A stretch of 57,146 nucleotides of DNA from assembly GCA_017694495.1 (NCBI GenBank), contig JADIMU010000026.1, positions 1-57,146 of the forward strand, in the 5' to 3' direction. Numbering within the stretch: the first letter of the stretch is position 1; the number at the start of each line of letters is the position of its first letter. The position numbers and the translations under genes were made by a program. This DNA comes from Candidatus Aphodenecus pullistercoris. GTDB lineage: Bacteria; Spirochaetota; Spirochaetia; Sphaerochaetales; Sphaerochaetaceae. Below are positions 17,237 to 25,866 of this stretch, piece by piece. Below the pieces are notes generated by a model, which saw only the letters and a program-made list of their open reading frames with translations, was not told where the DNA came from and searched no databases.

Positions 17237-18001
17237 ATGGAAAAGAAGGAAATGTTCGAAGAGTTCAAAGGTCGTGTGGACGAGATCCTGGACCACTATG
17301 AGGAGCTGGAGAGGCTGAGCTTCACGGCGAGGCTGAGGAATGGCACGCGCTTCGCCTTCGACTTCGACATCGACAGCTTCAACAGGAGTGGGGAGCGAGG
17401 GAGGACGAGGACGCCGTCCCGGCCGGTGAGCGTCTTCAACGCAGTCATCGACATCATCGCTTGCGTGATGGCGATCTGCCTGCTCATCGTCCACGTCGCA
17501 AACAGCGATGCAGGGGCCGCAACCGTCCTCGCCTTCACATCGGCCATAGTCCTTTTCGCAGTGAGCGCAGTCTACCACCTCTTCGACGAGAGGATGGCCC
17601 GGACTGTGAAGGTGCTCTTTCTGGTGAGGATGGGCCTGCTGTCGCTGACCTTCGCCCTGGTATCGGGTGCCGTCGTGTCGCTGAGTGGAGGAAGCGCCCT
17701 CCTGGCCTTCCCCATCACACTGCTCTTCGCCTCGCTCGCCCTCTTCCTGACCTCGCTTGGCACCAGCGGAGGCTTCAGGGCGGCCAGCGCCGTCCTGGCA
17801 TTGATGAGCCTTGCCGCCATACTCTTTTCAGGCAGCCGCACAGGACTCGTCATCCTGACACAGGCGCTCATGTGCCTCAGCGCCCTTGTTCCTGCCTCAC
17901 TTCCCGCGCAGAAGTCCAGGATGCTGGACGGATGCAGGACGAACGGCATCTTCCTCGCCGTGGCCCTCGCCGCCTTCTTCCTCCTGACGCTTACGCTCTA
18001 G
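17237..18001 (+). CDS. Unknown multi-pass membrane protein
   Basis: 254 residues. A charged N-terminal region (1-65, EEFKGRVDEILDHYEELERL) may form a short coiled coil. Six or seven hydrophobic helices follow (starting near residues 70, 93, 120, 145, 175, 205, 235). I do not recognise a family. The ATG at 17237 follows plsC by 2 nt with TGGAG 6 nt upstream. The frame is open further upstream inside plsC, but only as a shadow. The 3' end overlaps the convergent CYTH gene by 4 nt. Confidence 0.7.
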   Translation: MEKKEMFEEFKGRVDEILDHYEELERLSFTARLRNGTRFAFDFDIDSFNRSGERGRTRTPSRPVSVFNAVIDIIACVMAICLLIVHVANSDAGAATVLAFTSAIVLFAVSAVYHLFDERMARTVKVLFLVRMGLLSLTFALVSGAVVSLSGGSALLAFPITLLFASLALFLTSLGTSGGFRAASAVLALMSLAAILFSGSRTGLVILTQALMCLSALVPASLPAQKSRMLDGCRTNGIFLAVALAAFFLLTLTL

Positions 18002-18537
18002 CACGGCTCGTAGGGACGGAGCATCTCCTGGTAGCTGCGCTCCTCCACCGCCCCATCGCCAAGGCCCAGGTCGTGGAGGACGGAGAAGAGCCTGTCGTAG
18101 CTGGCCCTGTTGGCCTCGAAGCCGTCCTTTGCGCTGAGGATCTCCATCTCGAGGAAGGCGCCCAGATGTCTGACGTCCAGAAGCTCGATGTGGACATCAT
18201 CCAGATGCCATGACCAGCCCTTCTTGTACTTGTGGATGAAGACGCGGTAGCCCAGCATCTGGGCCATGGCGGCCATCGTGTCGTAGTCCGACACGTCCTT
18301 GTGGACGAACTCGAGCTCCTCGTTGCACTCAAGACCCGCTTCCCTGCGGTTGCGCTTCGCGCTCACGAGGATGTGGCCATTCTCCAGGCGGAGGCGGAAG
18401 CGTGGAGCCTCGTCGTCAGGGAATGCGTAGTAGGTGTCGCTCTTGACGACCTCCTCCCCTTTCTGGCCCACATAGTCGTCGATCCGCTCTTTGAGCGACA
18501 TGTCGGCATGGGCCTTGATCTCTATCTCGTATGCCAT
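17998..18537 (-). CDS. CYTH-domain protein (class IV adenylate cyclase / triphosphatase-like)
   Basis: 179 residues. The EIEIKAH motif (Glu4, Glu6, Lys8) is the ExExK signature of the CYTH tunnel. RFRLRLENG, SAKRN and the later ELEFVHKD and FLEMEILS supply the basic and acidic rings. The family acts on triphosphates such as ATP, thiamine triphosphate or tripolyphosphate; the substrate cannot be told from sequence alone. The ATG lies 5 nt past the stop of the upstream membrane gene, with GGAAG 8 nt before it. Confidence 0.85.
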   Translation of the reverse strand: MAYEIEIKAHADMSLKERIDDYVGQKGEEVVKSDTYYAFPDDEAPRFRLRLENGHILVSAKRNRREAGLECNEELEFVHKDVSDYDTMAAMAQMLGYRVFIHKYKKGWSWHLDDVHIELLDVRHLGAFLEMEILSAKDGFEANRASYDRLFSVLHDLGLGDGAVEERSYQEMLRPYEPC

Positions 18538-18542
18538 GACGT

Positions 18543-19316
18543 CTACTTCCAGGGGAAGATCATGTTCTTGAAGGAGCGCGGTCCGACCTTGTCCTCCTCG
18601 TCGTAGAGGATGTCGGCCCAGGGGAGGTGGCGCCTGTCGGCCTCGGGATGCTCCTCGAGGTAGTCGTACTTGAGCATGATCAGGCGCACGGCATCGTGGC
18701 TTGCGAGGTTCATGCCGCACACTCCAGGAACGAGGCCGACGGTGAAGACCGTCAGCGCCACGCATACGATGTTGTACAGCAGGAAGAAGATGCTGAAGCC
18801 CATGTTGTCGCCCATGACGATGAAGCACTTCTTGAGCGTCTTGAGGGGCCTGTCGCCCGGCAGATGGCTCGAGAGGGCCCAGTAGTATGGCATCGCGATG
18901 AGGGAGAAGATCTCGAGCCAGATCAGGATGACGGAGATGATCGTGCCCGCAAGGCCGAAGTTCCTCATGTAGAAGGGGATCACGAAAAGGGCGAGGACGA
19001 TCTGGAAGATGTAGACGGCAAAGCGCAGCAATGCGTGGCGGAAGTAGCGGCTGAAGCCGGCCTTCAGGTCGCTCCAGGTGTCCCTCCGGTAGTCCGAATA
19101 GGCGTAGGCGACGTTGCTCACAGCCCCGCTGAAGACGCTGTATACGAACAGCAGCGCCACCATGCCGGCGACGAAGGGCAGGACGCCGAAGCTTGTCAGG
19201 GAGAAGGAGTAGAGCGCCAGGAAGAAGAGCGCGAGGTAGACGAGGTTCAGCAGGACCATTCCGATAAGGTTGTCCCAGCCGTCGAAGAATGCCTTTTTGA
19301 TGAAGAAGCCTTTCAT
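18543..19316 (-). CDS. Multi-pass membrane protein, possibly DUF624/YesL-like
   Basis: 257 residues with about six hydrophobic segments (about 18-38, 46-68, 98-118, 122-142, 172-198) and a charged C-terminal tail. The order DNLIGMVLLNLVYL ... FRHALLRFAVYIFQ recalls DUF624/YesL proteins, but the resemblance is weak. TATCCT ends 8 nt before the ATG with no Shine-Dalgarno, like the leaderless set elsewhere. It probably heads the operon with the CYTH gene. Confidence 0.65.
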   Translation of the reverse strand: MKGFFIKKAFFDGWDNLIGMVLLNLVYLALFFLALYSFSLTSFGVLPFVAGMVALLFVYSVFSGAVSNVAYAYSDYRRDTWSDLKAGFSRYFRHALLRFAVYIFQIVLALFVIPFYMRNFGLAGTIISVILIWLEIFSLIAMPYYWALSSHLPGDRPLKTLKKCFIVMGDNMGFSIFFLLYNIVCVALTVFTVGLVPGVCGMNLASHDAVRLIMLKYDYLEEHPEADRRHLPWADILYDEEDKVGPRSFKNMIFPWK

Positions 19317-19397
19317 GGAATCTAAGGATAGACAAAAGACGGGCGAAGGTGAAGGCTGGAGGAAAAAGAATATTGATGCATGCTTGATTCAAAATTT

Positions 19398-19490
19398 TTG
19401 CATAAATATTTAAAAACCACTTGAACAAGCCCATGTTTTGTGCATAATCAGGGCATAAACTGAATAAAGACCCAGGGAGGGTGCATAAAT
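19398..19490 (+). promoter_or_regulatory. argG promoter region with repeated GCATAA motifs
   Basis: TTGAAC (19421-19426) and CATAAT (19443-19448) are 16 nt apart and form a good promoter. The motif GCATAA occurs four times (19400, 19442, 19453, 19482), twice as TGCATAAATAT. One copy overlaps the -10 box and another lies between the Shine-Dalgarno and ATG. ArgR boxes are AT-rich imperfect palindromes of similar flavour, so repression by an arginine regulator is plausible. No arginine regulator gene is in view. Confidence 0.5.
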
Positions 19491-20729
19491 ATGGCAAAAG
19501 AAAAGATCATTCTCGCCTATTCCGGCGGACTCGACACCTCAGTCATCCTGAAGTGGCTCAGCAACAAGGGCTTCGACGTCATCGCCTACGTCGCCAACGT
19601 CGGCCAGAACGAGGACTTCAAGGCCATCGAGGAGAAGGCCTATGCGACGGGAGCCTCGAAGGTCTACATCGAGGACCTGAGGAAGGAGCTGGTGACGGAC
19701 TACATCTATCCTGCGCTCAAGGCCAATACGATCTATGAGGGCACCTACATGCTCGGCACCTCCCTCGCCCGCCCCATCATCGCGAAGAGGCACATCGAGA
19801 TCGCGAAGAAGGAAGGCACGAAGTATGTCGCCCACGGCGCCACAGGCAAGGGCAACGACCAGGTCCGCTTCGAGTTCGGCTACTACATGAACATGAGCGA
19901 TGTGAAGATCATCTCGCCCTGGAAGGACAGCGAGTGGCTGAGCCAGTTCGAGGGACGCAGCGACATGCTCGCCTACGCCGAGAAGTACGGCATCCCCGTC
20001 AAGGCCAGCCTGAAGAAGCCCTACAGCGAGGACGAGAACCTGATCCACATCTCCCACGAGGCGGGAATCCTGGAGGACCCCTCGAAGCGCTGCCCCGAGG
20101 ACGTCTACTCCCTGACGCTCTCCCCTGCCCAGGCGGCCGACAAGGAGACCGTCCTGACGATCGACTTCGAGGCGGGCGTTCCCGTGTGCGTCACCAACCT
20201 CACGACCGGAGAGAGCCTCACCGACCCGCTGGAGATGGTCCTCTACCTCAACAAGATGGGCCATGACAACGCGATCGGCCGTGTCGACATGGTCGAGAAC
20301 CGCTTCATCGGCATCAAGTCTCGCGGCGTCTACGAGACTCCGGGCTGCGAGATCCTCTGGAAGGCCCACCACAACCTCGAGGGTCTGACGATGGACAAGG
20401 AGGCCATGCACCTGCGCGACATGCTCAGCCCGAAGTACGCCGAGCTGATCTACAACGGCTACTGGGGAGCCCCCGAGTTCAACATGCTCACCAAGCTCTT
20501 CGACGAGAGCCAGAAGTACGTCACCGGCAAGGCGACAGTCGCCCTCTACAAGGGTTCGGTCATCAACGCGGGCATCGAGTCCCCCCTCTCCCTCTACAAC
20601 GAGGATCTGGGCAGCATGGACAAGGCCGGCGGCTACCACCCGCTGGACTGCAAGGGCTTCATCAACATCAACGCGATCAGGCTCATGGCCAACGCCGAGC
20701 GGGAAGCGAAGGCGGAAAAGCTTTCCTGA
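19491..20729 (+). CDS. argG: Argininosuccinate synthase
   Basis: 412 residues, the normal length for the class with P-loop-type AYSGGLDTS at residues 9-17. Citrulline/aspartate-binding sequences are [35 protein letters not shown] and [14 protein letters not shown]. It joins citrulline and aspartate using ATP in arginine synthesis. No argH or other arg gene is in the window. It stands alone behind its own promoter and is followed by a terminator. Confidence 0.97.
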   Translation: MAKEKIILAYSGGLDTSVILKWLSNKGFDVIAYVANVGQNEDFKAIEEKAYATGASKVYIEDLRKELVTDYIYPALKANTIYEGTYMLGTSLARPIIAKRHIEIAKKEGTKYVAHGATGKGNDQVRFEFGYYMNMSDVKIISPWKDSEWLSQFEGRSDMLAYAEKYGIPVKASLKKPYSEDENLIHISHEAGILEDPSKRCPEDVYSLTLSPAQAADKETVLTIDFEAGVPVCVTNLTTGESLTDPLEMVLYLNKMGHDNAIGRVDMVENRFIGIKSRGVYETPGCEILWKAHHNLEGLTMDKEAMHLRDMLSPKYAELIYNGYWGAPEFNMLTKLFDESQKYVTGKATVALYKGSVINAGIESPLSLYNEDLGSMDKAGGYHPLDCKGFININAIRLMANAEREAKAEKLS

Positions 20730-20754
20730 GGCGGCCACAGCCATCAGTTTCCGA

Positions 20755-20791
20755 GGGCGGCAGGGAGACCTGTCGCCCTTCCTCTGTCCTT
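20755..20791 (+). terminator. argG terminator
   Basis: A 10-bp stem (GGGCGGCAGG/CCTGTCGCCC, one G-U pair) with GAGA tetraloop is followed by a T-rich tract (TTCCTCTGTCCTTT), 25 nt past the argG stop. Confidence 0.7.
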
Positions 20792-20796
20792 TGTGC

Positions 20797-20802
20797 TATG
20801 CT
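20797..20802 (+). promoter_or_regulatory. -10 box of GNAT/GyrI-like operon (predicted leaderless)
   Basis: GTGC-TATGCT ends 7 nt before the ATG at 20810. It lies directly after the argG terminator, so it starts a new unit. Confidence 0.5.
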
Positions 20803-20809
20803 GGGGACC

Positions 20810-21349
20810 ATGAAGGCATTCGGGGAAGCGATCATCACACAGCGGCTCATCCTCCGCCGCCTGGGACGGGAGGACTGGAAGAACCTGGCCACCATCCTCC
20901 AGGACGAGGATGCGATGTATGCCTACGAGCACGCATTCAGCGACGACGAGGTCTCCGCCTGGCTCGACAGGCAGCTGCTGCGCTACGAGAAGGACAACGG
21001 CTTCGGCCTTCTGGGTGTCGTGAGGAGGGAGGACGGGCAGTTCGTCGGCCAGTGCGGCCTGACGCTCCAGAATGTGCGCGGCCAGGCTGTGCCCGAGATC
21101 GGCTACCTGCTTGTCAGGAAGCACTGGCACCAGGGCTACGCCACCGAGGCTGCCATGGCCGTCAGGGACTACGCCTTCTCCACACTGGGCCTCAGTGAGG
21201 TCTGGTCGATAATAAGGGAGAACAACTTCGCCAGCCAGGCCGTGGCCCGCAGGCTCGGCATGGAGCCTGTCGACGAGATCGTCAAGCACTACTACGGCAT
21301 GGACATGAGGCACATATGCTTCCGCGTCCGCCGTCCGGAGGGCGCCTGA
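20810..21349 (+). CDS. GNAT acetyltransferase, RimJ/RimL-like
   Basis: 179 residues beginning ITQRLILRRLGREDW, the typical opening of RimJ/RimL and ribosomal-protein-type GNATs. The fold continues through GQCGLTLQ, PEIGYLLVRKHWHQGYATEA (acetyl-CoA loop, about residue 107) and NNFASQAVARRLGM. It acetylates a protein N-terminus or a small molecule; the substrate is unknown. The next start codon follows its stop after one base. Confidence 0.85.
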   Translation: MKAFGEAIITQRLILRRLGREDWKNLATILQDEDAMYAYEHAFSDDEVSAWLDRQLLRYEKDNGFGLLGVVRREDGQFVGQCGLTLQNVRGQAVPEIGYLLVRKHWHQGYATEAAMAVRDYAFSTLGLSEVWSIIRENNFASQAVARRLGMEPVDEIVKHYYGMDMRHICFRVRRPEGA

Positions 21350-21350
21350 G

Positions 21351-21920
21351 ATGTCATACGACGTCAAGAAGGAGGAGAAGGAATACTACCAGCCCAAGGC
21401 GAGGCCCCAGATCCTCTACCTGCCCCAGATGCGCTTCATAAGCCTCGACGTGGAGGATGAGGAAGGCATTGCGGAAGGCCATCAGAGGCTCGTTGGCGCG
21501 ATGAAGGAGATCCGCAGCTGGGACCTTGCCGGCTCATACGACTTCGTCATGCCTCCTCTTGAGCTGCTGTGGAGGAACGGCAAGGACCCTTCGAAGCTTC
21601 CCCTCGCCAGCCGCAGGAGCTTCTCTGTCACCCTCGCGCTGCGCCTGCCCTCCTTCGTGCCCGCCTTCGAGGTCGGATCCAGACTCGAGGGCATCACATG
21701 CCTGACGCTTGAGGAGCTCGAATGCGTCCAGTTCCTGCACACAGGATCGCTGGCCCGCCTCAAGGAGGGCGTCGCGGAGGCAGACACCTACGTGAAGGAC
21801 TTCGGACTCGGAATCGACACATCGCTGCGGCGCTACCACGAGATCCGGCTCAACGACCATCTGAAGACGCCGACGGCAAAGTGGAGGACAGTCGTACGCA
21901 TCCCGCTCTCGCCCTCTTGA
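21351..21920 (+). CDS. GyrI-like small-molecule-binding domain protein
   Basis: 189 residues. The opening YDVKKEEKEYYQPKARPQILYLPQMRFISL matches stand-alone GyrI-like proteins of Gram-positive type. The conserved DFVMPPLELLW, ECVQFLHTGSL and RYHEIRLND stretches follow. The domain binds small hydrophobic ligands; some members hydrolyse cyclopropanoids. It is coupled to the GNAT gene by one-base spacing, hinting at a shared detoxification role (inference). Confidence 0.8.
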   Translation: MSYDVKKEEKEYYQPKARPQILYLPQMRFISLDVEDEEGIAEGHQRLVGAMKEIRSWDLAGSYDFVMPPLELLWRNGKDPSKLPLASRRSFSVTLALRLPSFVPAFEVGSRLEGITCLTLEELECVQFLHTGSLARLKEGVAEADTYVKDFGLGIDTSLRRYHEIRLNDHLKTPTAKWRTVVRIPLSPS

Positions 21921-22046
21921 GCAAAGAGGGAAGACTGTGCAATAATCGGCATCAACCGCGTCCGTTGGACGGGGAATTTCCGCTGGGCGACCAGTGAGAC
22001 ATAACGTAAGGGGCCTCCATGTGGAGGCGAAGACTGGAGGATTACT
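21917..22046 (+). promoter_or_regulatory. rpsB operon promoter and structured leader
   Basis: TTGAGC (21917-21922) and AATAAT (21941-21946) form a likely promoter overlapping the end of the previous gene. The leader of about 90 nt holds a CGTCC/GGACG hairpin and a GCCTCC/GGAGGC hairpin just before the ribosome-binding site (CTGGAGG). The second hairpin could mask or mimic the binding site. S2 autoregulation through an rpsB leader is known in other bacteria; this leader is a candidate only. Confidence 0.5.
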
Positions 22047-22847
22047 ATGGCAGTAGTAACCATGAAGAGCCTGCTCGAGTCAGGCGTACATTTCGGCCAT
22101 CAGACAAAGAGATGGAATCCCAAGATGGCCCGTTTCATCTTCACCGAGAGGAACGGAATCCACATCATCGACCTGCAGAAGACCAGCGCTTGCATCGTCG
22201 AGGCCTATGAGGCTGTCAGGGCCCAGGTCAAGAACGGCAAGCAGATCCTCTTCGTAGGCACCAAGAAGCAGGCACAGCAGGCCATCGAGATGGAGGCCAA
22301 GCGCTGTGGCATGCCCTATGTCAACAACCGCTGGCTGGGCGGCATGCTCACCAACTTCGCGACGATCAAGAAGAGCATCGCGAAACTCAAGAAGATCGAG
22401 AAGATGGAGGCTGACGGAACCTTCGCCTCCCTCACCAAGAAGGAAGTCGCCCTCCTGACAAAGGAGAAGGCCAAGCTCGAGAAGAACCTCGGCGGCATCA
22501 AGGACATGAAGGAGCTTCCCGGCGCCCTCTTCATCATCGACACGAAGAAGGAGGCCATCGCCGTCGCAGAGGCCAAGAGGCTCGGCATTCCCGTCATCGC
22601 CGTCGTCGATACGAACTGCGACCCCAGCGACATCACCTACCCCATTCCCGGCAACGACGACGCCATCAGGGCCATCGCCCTCTTCGTCGAGATCTTCGCC
22701 AACGCCGTCATCGACGCCGACAGCGAGGCCGGAATCCAGATCATCGAGTCCCTTGACGAGGACGAGACCGCGGCTCCCGAGCCCGCCGTCGAGCAGGCCG
22801 AGGTGGCCGAAGAGGCTGGCGAGGAAGAGGAACTCTACACAAAGTAA
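22047..22847 (+). CDS. rpsB: 30S ribosomal protein S2
   Basis: 266 residues starting [27 protein letters not shown], with [29 protein letters not shown] and [15 protein letters not shown], all conserved in bS2/uS2. The C-terminal 35 residues form an acidic Glu/Ala tail. It binds the 30S head-body junction and recruits S1. It leads a translation and envelope operon; tsf follows after 10 nt. Confidence 0.98.
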   Translation: MAVVTMKSLLESGVHFGHQTKRWNPKMARFIFTERNGIHIIDLQKTSACIVEAYEAVRAQVKNGKQILFVGTKKQAQQAIEMEAKRCGMPYVNNRWLGGMLTNFATIKKSIAKLKKIEKMEADGTFASLTKKEVALLTKEKAKLEKNLGGIKDMKELPGALFIIDTKKEAIAVAEAKRLGIPVIAVVDTNCDPSDITYPIPGNDDAIRAIALFVEIFANAVIDADSEAGIQIIESLDEDETAAPEPAVEQAEVAEEAGEEEELYTK

Positions 22848-22857
22848 GGAGAACACC

Positions 22858-23700
22858 ATGGCTATCACAGCAGCAGATGTCAAGAAGCTCCGCGACATCA
22901 CCGGAGCCGGCATGATGGATTGCAAGAAGGCCCTGACCGACGCCGACGGCGACATGGCTCAGGCCGAGAAGATCCTCAAGGAGATGGGCCTGGCGGCCGT
23001 CGCCAAGGGGCAGGACAGGGCCACCGAGAACGGCCGTGTCTTCACCAAGGTCGCCGGAGGCAAGGCTGTCCTGCTCGAGCTGGGCTGCGAGACCGACTTC
23101 GTCGCCAGCAACGAGAAGTTCAAGGCCCTGGGAGAGGAGCTGTGCGACACGATCCTCGCCAAGGGATACACCGAGCCCAACGATGAGCTCAAGGGAATGG
23201 TCGACGCCCTGATCGCCACGATCAAGGAGAACATGAACCTCAAGAGGTTCACCCTCGTCGACATCCCCGAGGGCGGCTATGCCTCCACCTACATCCATGG
23301 TGAGGGAGCCGTCGCCGTCGTCGTCGTCTTCACCGCCGACAAGGCCGAGCTCTTCGCCAACCCCTCCGTCCAGGAGTTCACCCACGACTGCGCCCTGCAC
23401 GTCGCGGCCTACAAGCCCCAGTTCCTCAACACTTCCTCCGTCAGCAAGGACTACGAGGAGGAGCAGCTGTCGATCTTCCGCGCCCAGGTCGAGTCCATGG
23501 ACAAGCCCGAGAAGGTCAAGGAGGGCATCGTCCGCGGCAAGCTGAGCAAGCTGTACAGCGAGGTCTGCTTCCTCAACCAGCTCTTCGTCAAGGACGACAG
23601 CATGTCGGTCGAGAAGAAGATGAACGAGGTCGCGAAGGCCGCCGGCGGCAAGCTCCAGATCGTCGACTTCAAGTTCTACCAGGCCGGCGTAGAGGCCTGA
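22858..23700 (+). CDS. tsf: Elongation factor Ts
   Basis: 280 residues with the UBA-like N-terminus ITAADVKKLRDITGAGMMDCKKAL, the TDFVA contact motif (ELGCETDFVASNE, about residue 78) that displaces Mg2+ in EF-Tu, and the coiled-coil and core repeats. It recycles EF-Tu from GDP to GTP. AAGGAG lies 6 nt before the ATG. Confidence 0.98.
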   Translation: MAITAADVKKLRDITGAGMMDCKKALTDADGDMAQAEKILKEMGLAAVAKGQDRATENGRVFTKVAGGKAVLLELGCETDFVASNEKFKALGEELCDTILAKGYTEPNDELKGMVDALIATIKENMNLKRFTLVDIPEGGYASTYIHGEGAVAVVVVFTADKAELFANPSVQEFTHDCALHVAAYKPQFLNTSSVSKDYEEEQLSIFRAQVESMDKPEKVKEGIVRGKLSKLYSEVCFLNQLFVKDDSMSVEKKMNEVAKAAGGKLQIVDFKFYQAGVEA

Positions 23701-23710
23701 GGAGGCTCTT

Positions 23711-24268
23711 ATGGTCAAGGAAGTCCTGGACAACTGCGAGAGCAGGATGGCCAAGTGCGTCAGCGCCCTCGAGGGCGAGTATCTCACGATGAGGACGGGC
23801 CGCGCGTCGGCCGCCCTCTTCGACAAGATCAAGGTCGACTACTACGGAACTGAGACGCCGCTCAACCAGGTGGCATCCATCTCCAGCCCCGAGGCCAGGC
23901 TCATCGTGATCCAGCCCTGGGACAAGTCGGTCCTTGGCGCCATCGAGAAGGCCATCCAGAAGAGCGAGCTCGGCCTCAATCCGAGCAACGACGGCAAGCT
24001 CATCCGCTGCTCCTTCCCTCCCCTCACCGAGGAGAGGAGGAAGGAGCTGGCCAAGAGCGCCAAAGCCCTGGCCGAGAACGCCCGCGTCGCAGTGCGCAAC
24101 GTCAGGCGCGACGCCATGGAGGAGCTGAAGAAGCTCCAGAAGGCCGGCGACATCAGCGAGGACGAGCAGAAGGATGGCGAGGGCCGCATCCAGAAGATGA
24201 CGGACTCGAACATCGACAGGATCGCCAAGGCCGCCGAGGCCAAGGAAAAGGAGATCATGGAGATCTGA
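23711..24268 (+). CDS. frr: Ribosome recycling factor
   Basis: 185 residues, the canonical length, with the long three-helix domain I (residues 1-30 and 105-185) and domain II between. Motifs are LTMRTGRASAALFDKI, YYGTETPLNQVA, LTEERRKELAK and VRNVRRDAMEELKK. It splits post-termination ribosomes with EF-G. A GGAGG site precedes the ATG, and a strong hairpin follows the stop. Confidence 0.98.
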   Translation: MVKEVLDNCESRMAKCVSALEGEYLTMRTGRASAALFDKIKVDYYGTETPLNQVASISSPEARLIVIQPWDKSVLGAIEKAIQKSELGLNPSNDGKLIRCSFPPLTEERRKELAKSAKALAENARVAVRNVRRDAMEELKKLQKAGDISEDEQKDGEGRIQKMTDSNIDRIAKAAEAKEKEIMEI

Positions 24269-24288
24269 GTCTCCATGGAGCCAGAGAC

Positions 24289-24318
24289 AGGCAGGGGTGC
24301 TCCCCTGCCTGATTTTCT
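24289..24318 (+). terminator. Hairpin terminator between frr and uppS
   Basis: A perfect 9-bp stem (AGGCAGGGG/CCCCTGCCT) with a 4-nt loop is followed by GATTTTCT. It looks like an intrinsic terminator inside an otherwise continuous operon, so it may lower uppS-rseP expression relative to the translation factors. Confidence 0.7.
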
Positions 24319-24334
24319 GTAAGAGGGGTGGTGA

Positions 24335-25018
24335 ATGGTTCCCGAACACATCGGCTTCATCATGGACGGCAACGGCCGCTGGGCCAAGGCGAGGCTGCTT
24401 CCGCGTACCGCCGGCCATCTGGCTGGCCTCAAGGCCCTCAAGAGGGTCATCCTCGCATGCATCGACGAAGGCGTGCGCTACGTCACGCTCTACTGCTTCT
24501 CGACCGAGAACTGGAAGAGGCCTGCGGACGAGGTCAACTACCTCATGGGACTCTTCAGCGAGAAGATCATGGGCGAGAAGCCCTTCTACGACGCCAACGG
24601 AGTCAGGCTGCTGACGCTTGGAGACGTCGGTGTCCTGCCTGCAGATGCCAGGGACAGTCTCCTCGAGGCCGTCGAGGCGACAAAGGGCAACGACAGGATC
24701 CTCGTCCAGCTCGCGATCAACTACGGCGGCCAGGACGAGATATGTACGGCCGTCAACCGCGCCCTCGCCGAAGGGATCGGCACGATCACGCCTGAAGTCA
24801 TCAGGGCCCATTTCGACAATCCCTTCATCCCTCCGGTGGACCTCATAGTCCGCTCAGCTGGAGAAAAACGCCTTTCCAACTTCCTCCTCTTCGACAGCGC
24901 CTATGCCGAACTCGTCTTTTGTGATAGACTGTGGCCTGACTGGGGCAAGGACGAGGTCAGGTCCGCAATCGCCGAGTACGAGTCCCGGGACAGACGTTTT
25001 GGAGGCTTGAAGAAGTGA
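24335..25018 (+). CDS. uppS: Undecaprenyl (isoprenyl) diphosphate synthase
   Basis: 227 residues with HIGFIMDGNGRWAK (catalytic Asp about residue 11), GHLAG, YCFSTENWKRP and the C-terminal RSAGEKRLSNFLLF. It condenses isopentenyl diphosphate units to the lipid carrier for peptidoglycan. The usual RTSGE/RTGGE motif here reads RSAGE, a mild variation. A GGGG-containing purine stretch precedes the ATG. The stop overlaps the GTG start of cdsA. Confidence 0.96.
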   Translation: MVPEHIGFIMDGNGRWAKARLLPRTAGHLAGLKALKRVILACIDEGVRYVTLYCFSTENWKRPADEVNYLMGLFSEKIMGEKPFYDANGVRLLTLGDVGVLPADARDSLLEAVEATKGNDRILVQLAINYGGQDEICTAVNRALAEGIGTITPEVIRAHFDNPFIPPVDLIVRSAGEKRLSNFLLFDSAYAELVFCDRLWPDWGKDEVRSAIAEYESRDRRFGGLKK

Positions 25019-25866
25019 CATCTAATGGACAGCGTATACTGACCGGAGTGGTCGCCATACCCCTCCTGATCGTCATTGTGCTCTTCCTGCCACAGTACCA
25101 CCATCTGGTCTTCTGCCTTCTGGTGCTTGCCGTGTGCGGCGTCGCCTCCGGCGAGATGCACCAGATCCTCGTCCACGACAAGGACGGCATGAAGCTCCCG
25201 ATGCACCACCTTGCCGGACTCATACTGCCGATCACCGCCTACATCCAGTACTCTCTGGACAACGAGTTCGACATCATCCTCTACTCGGCCATCTTCGTCA
25301 TCTCGCTGATCTTCCTCATCGAGACGATGACGGGCCACAAGGACAACTTCACACACACGAGGGACCGCATCAGCTACACGCTCGTCCAGTTCCTCTACCC
25401 CAACCTCTTCGCAATCTTCCTGATTCGTCTCTGCTTCCTCGACCAGGCCTACATGTGGCTTCTGAGCTTCTTCCTCCTCGTCTTCGGAAGCGATACCTTC
25501 GCCTATTTCGCCGGCCGCCTCTTCGGAAAGAACAACAAGGGCATCGTAGCCGTCAGTCCGAACAAGAGCCTGGCAGGCTTCGCCGCCGGACTCTTCGTGC
25601 CGGCCATAATGATGTCCCTGCTGACGGCCTTCATCGACGCTTATGGCCTCAGCTGGTGGCAGGGCCTGATCATCGGCCTTGGCACCGCCTTCGCAGCCAT
25701 CTGCGGAGACCTGATCGAGAGCGCCTTCAAGCGCTCCAGCGAGCTCAAGGATTCCGGCCATGCCATCCCCGGACGTGGCGGCATGCTCGACTCCATCGAC
25801 TCGATCTGTGTGGCGGCCCCCATCTACATGAGTCTGCTGCACATCTTCCTGGCGAGCACGCTGTGA
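25015..25866 (+). CDS. cdsA: Phosphatidate cytidylyltransferase
   Basis: 283 residues with about eight hydrophobic segments. The C-terminal CDP-DAG synthase signature is present: ICGDLIESAFKRSSELKDSG, then IPGRGGMLDSIDS. It converts phosphatidic acid and CTP to CDP-diacylglycerol at the membrane. The start is a GTG overlapping the uppS stop (GTGA); the stop in turn overlaps the GTG of dxr, so three genes are coupled. Confidence 0.95.
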   Translation: MTSNGQRILTGVVAIPLLIVIVLFLPQYHHLVFCLLVLAVCGVASGEMHQILVHDKDGMKLPMHHLAGLILPITAYIQYSLDNEFDIILYSAIFVISLIFLIETMTGHKDNFTHTRDRISYTLVQFLYPNLFAIFLIRLCFLDQAYMWLLSFFLLVFGSDTFAYFAGRLFGKNNKGIVAVSPNKSLAGFAAGLFVPAIMMSLLTAFIDAYGLSWWQGLIIGLGTAFAAICGDLIESAFKRSSELKDSGHAIPGRGGMLDSIDSICVAAPIYMSLLHIFLASTL

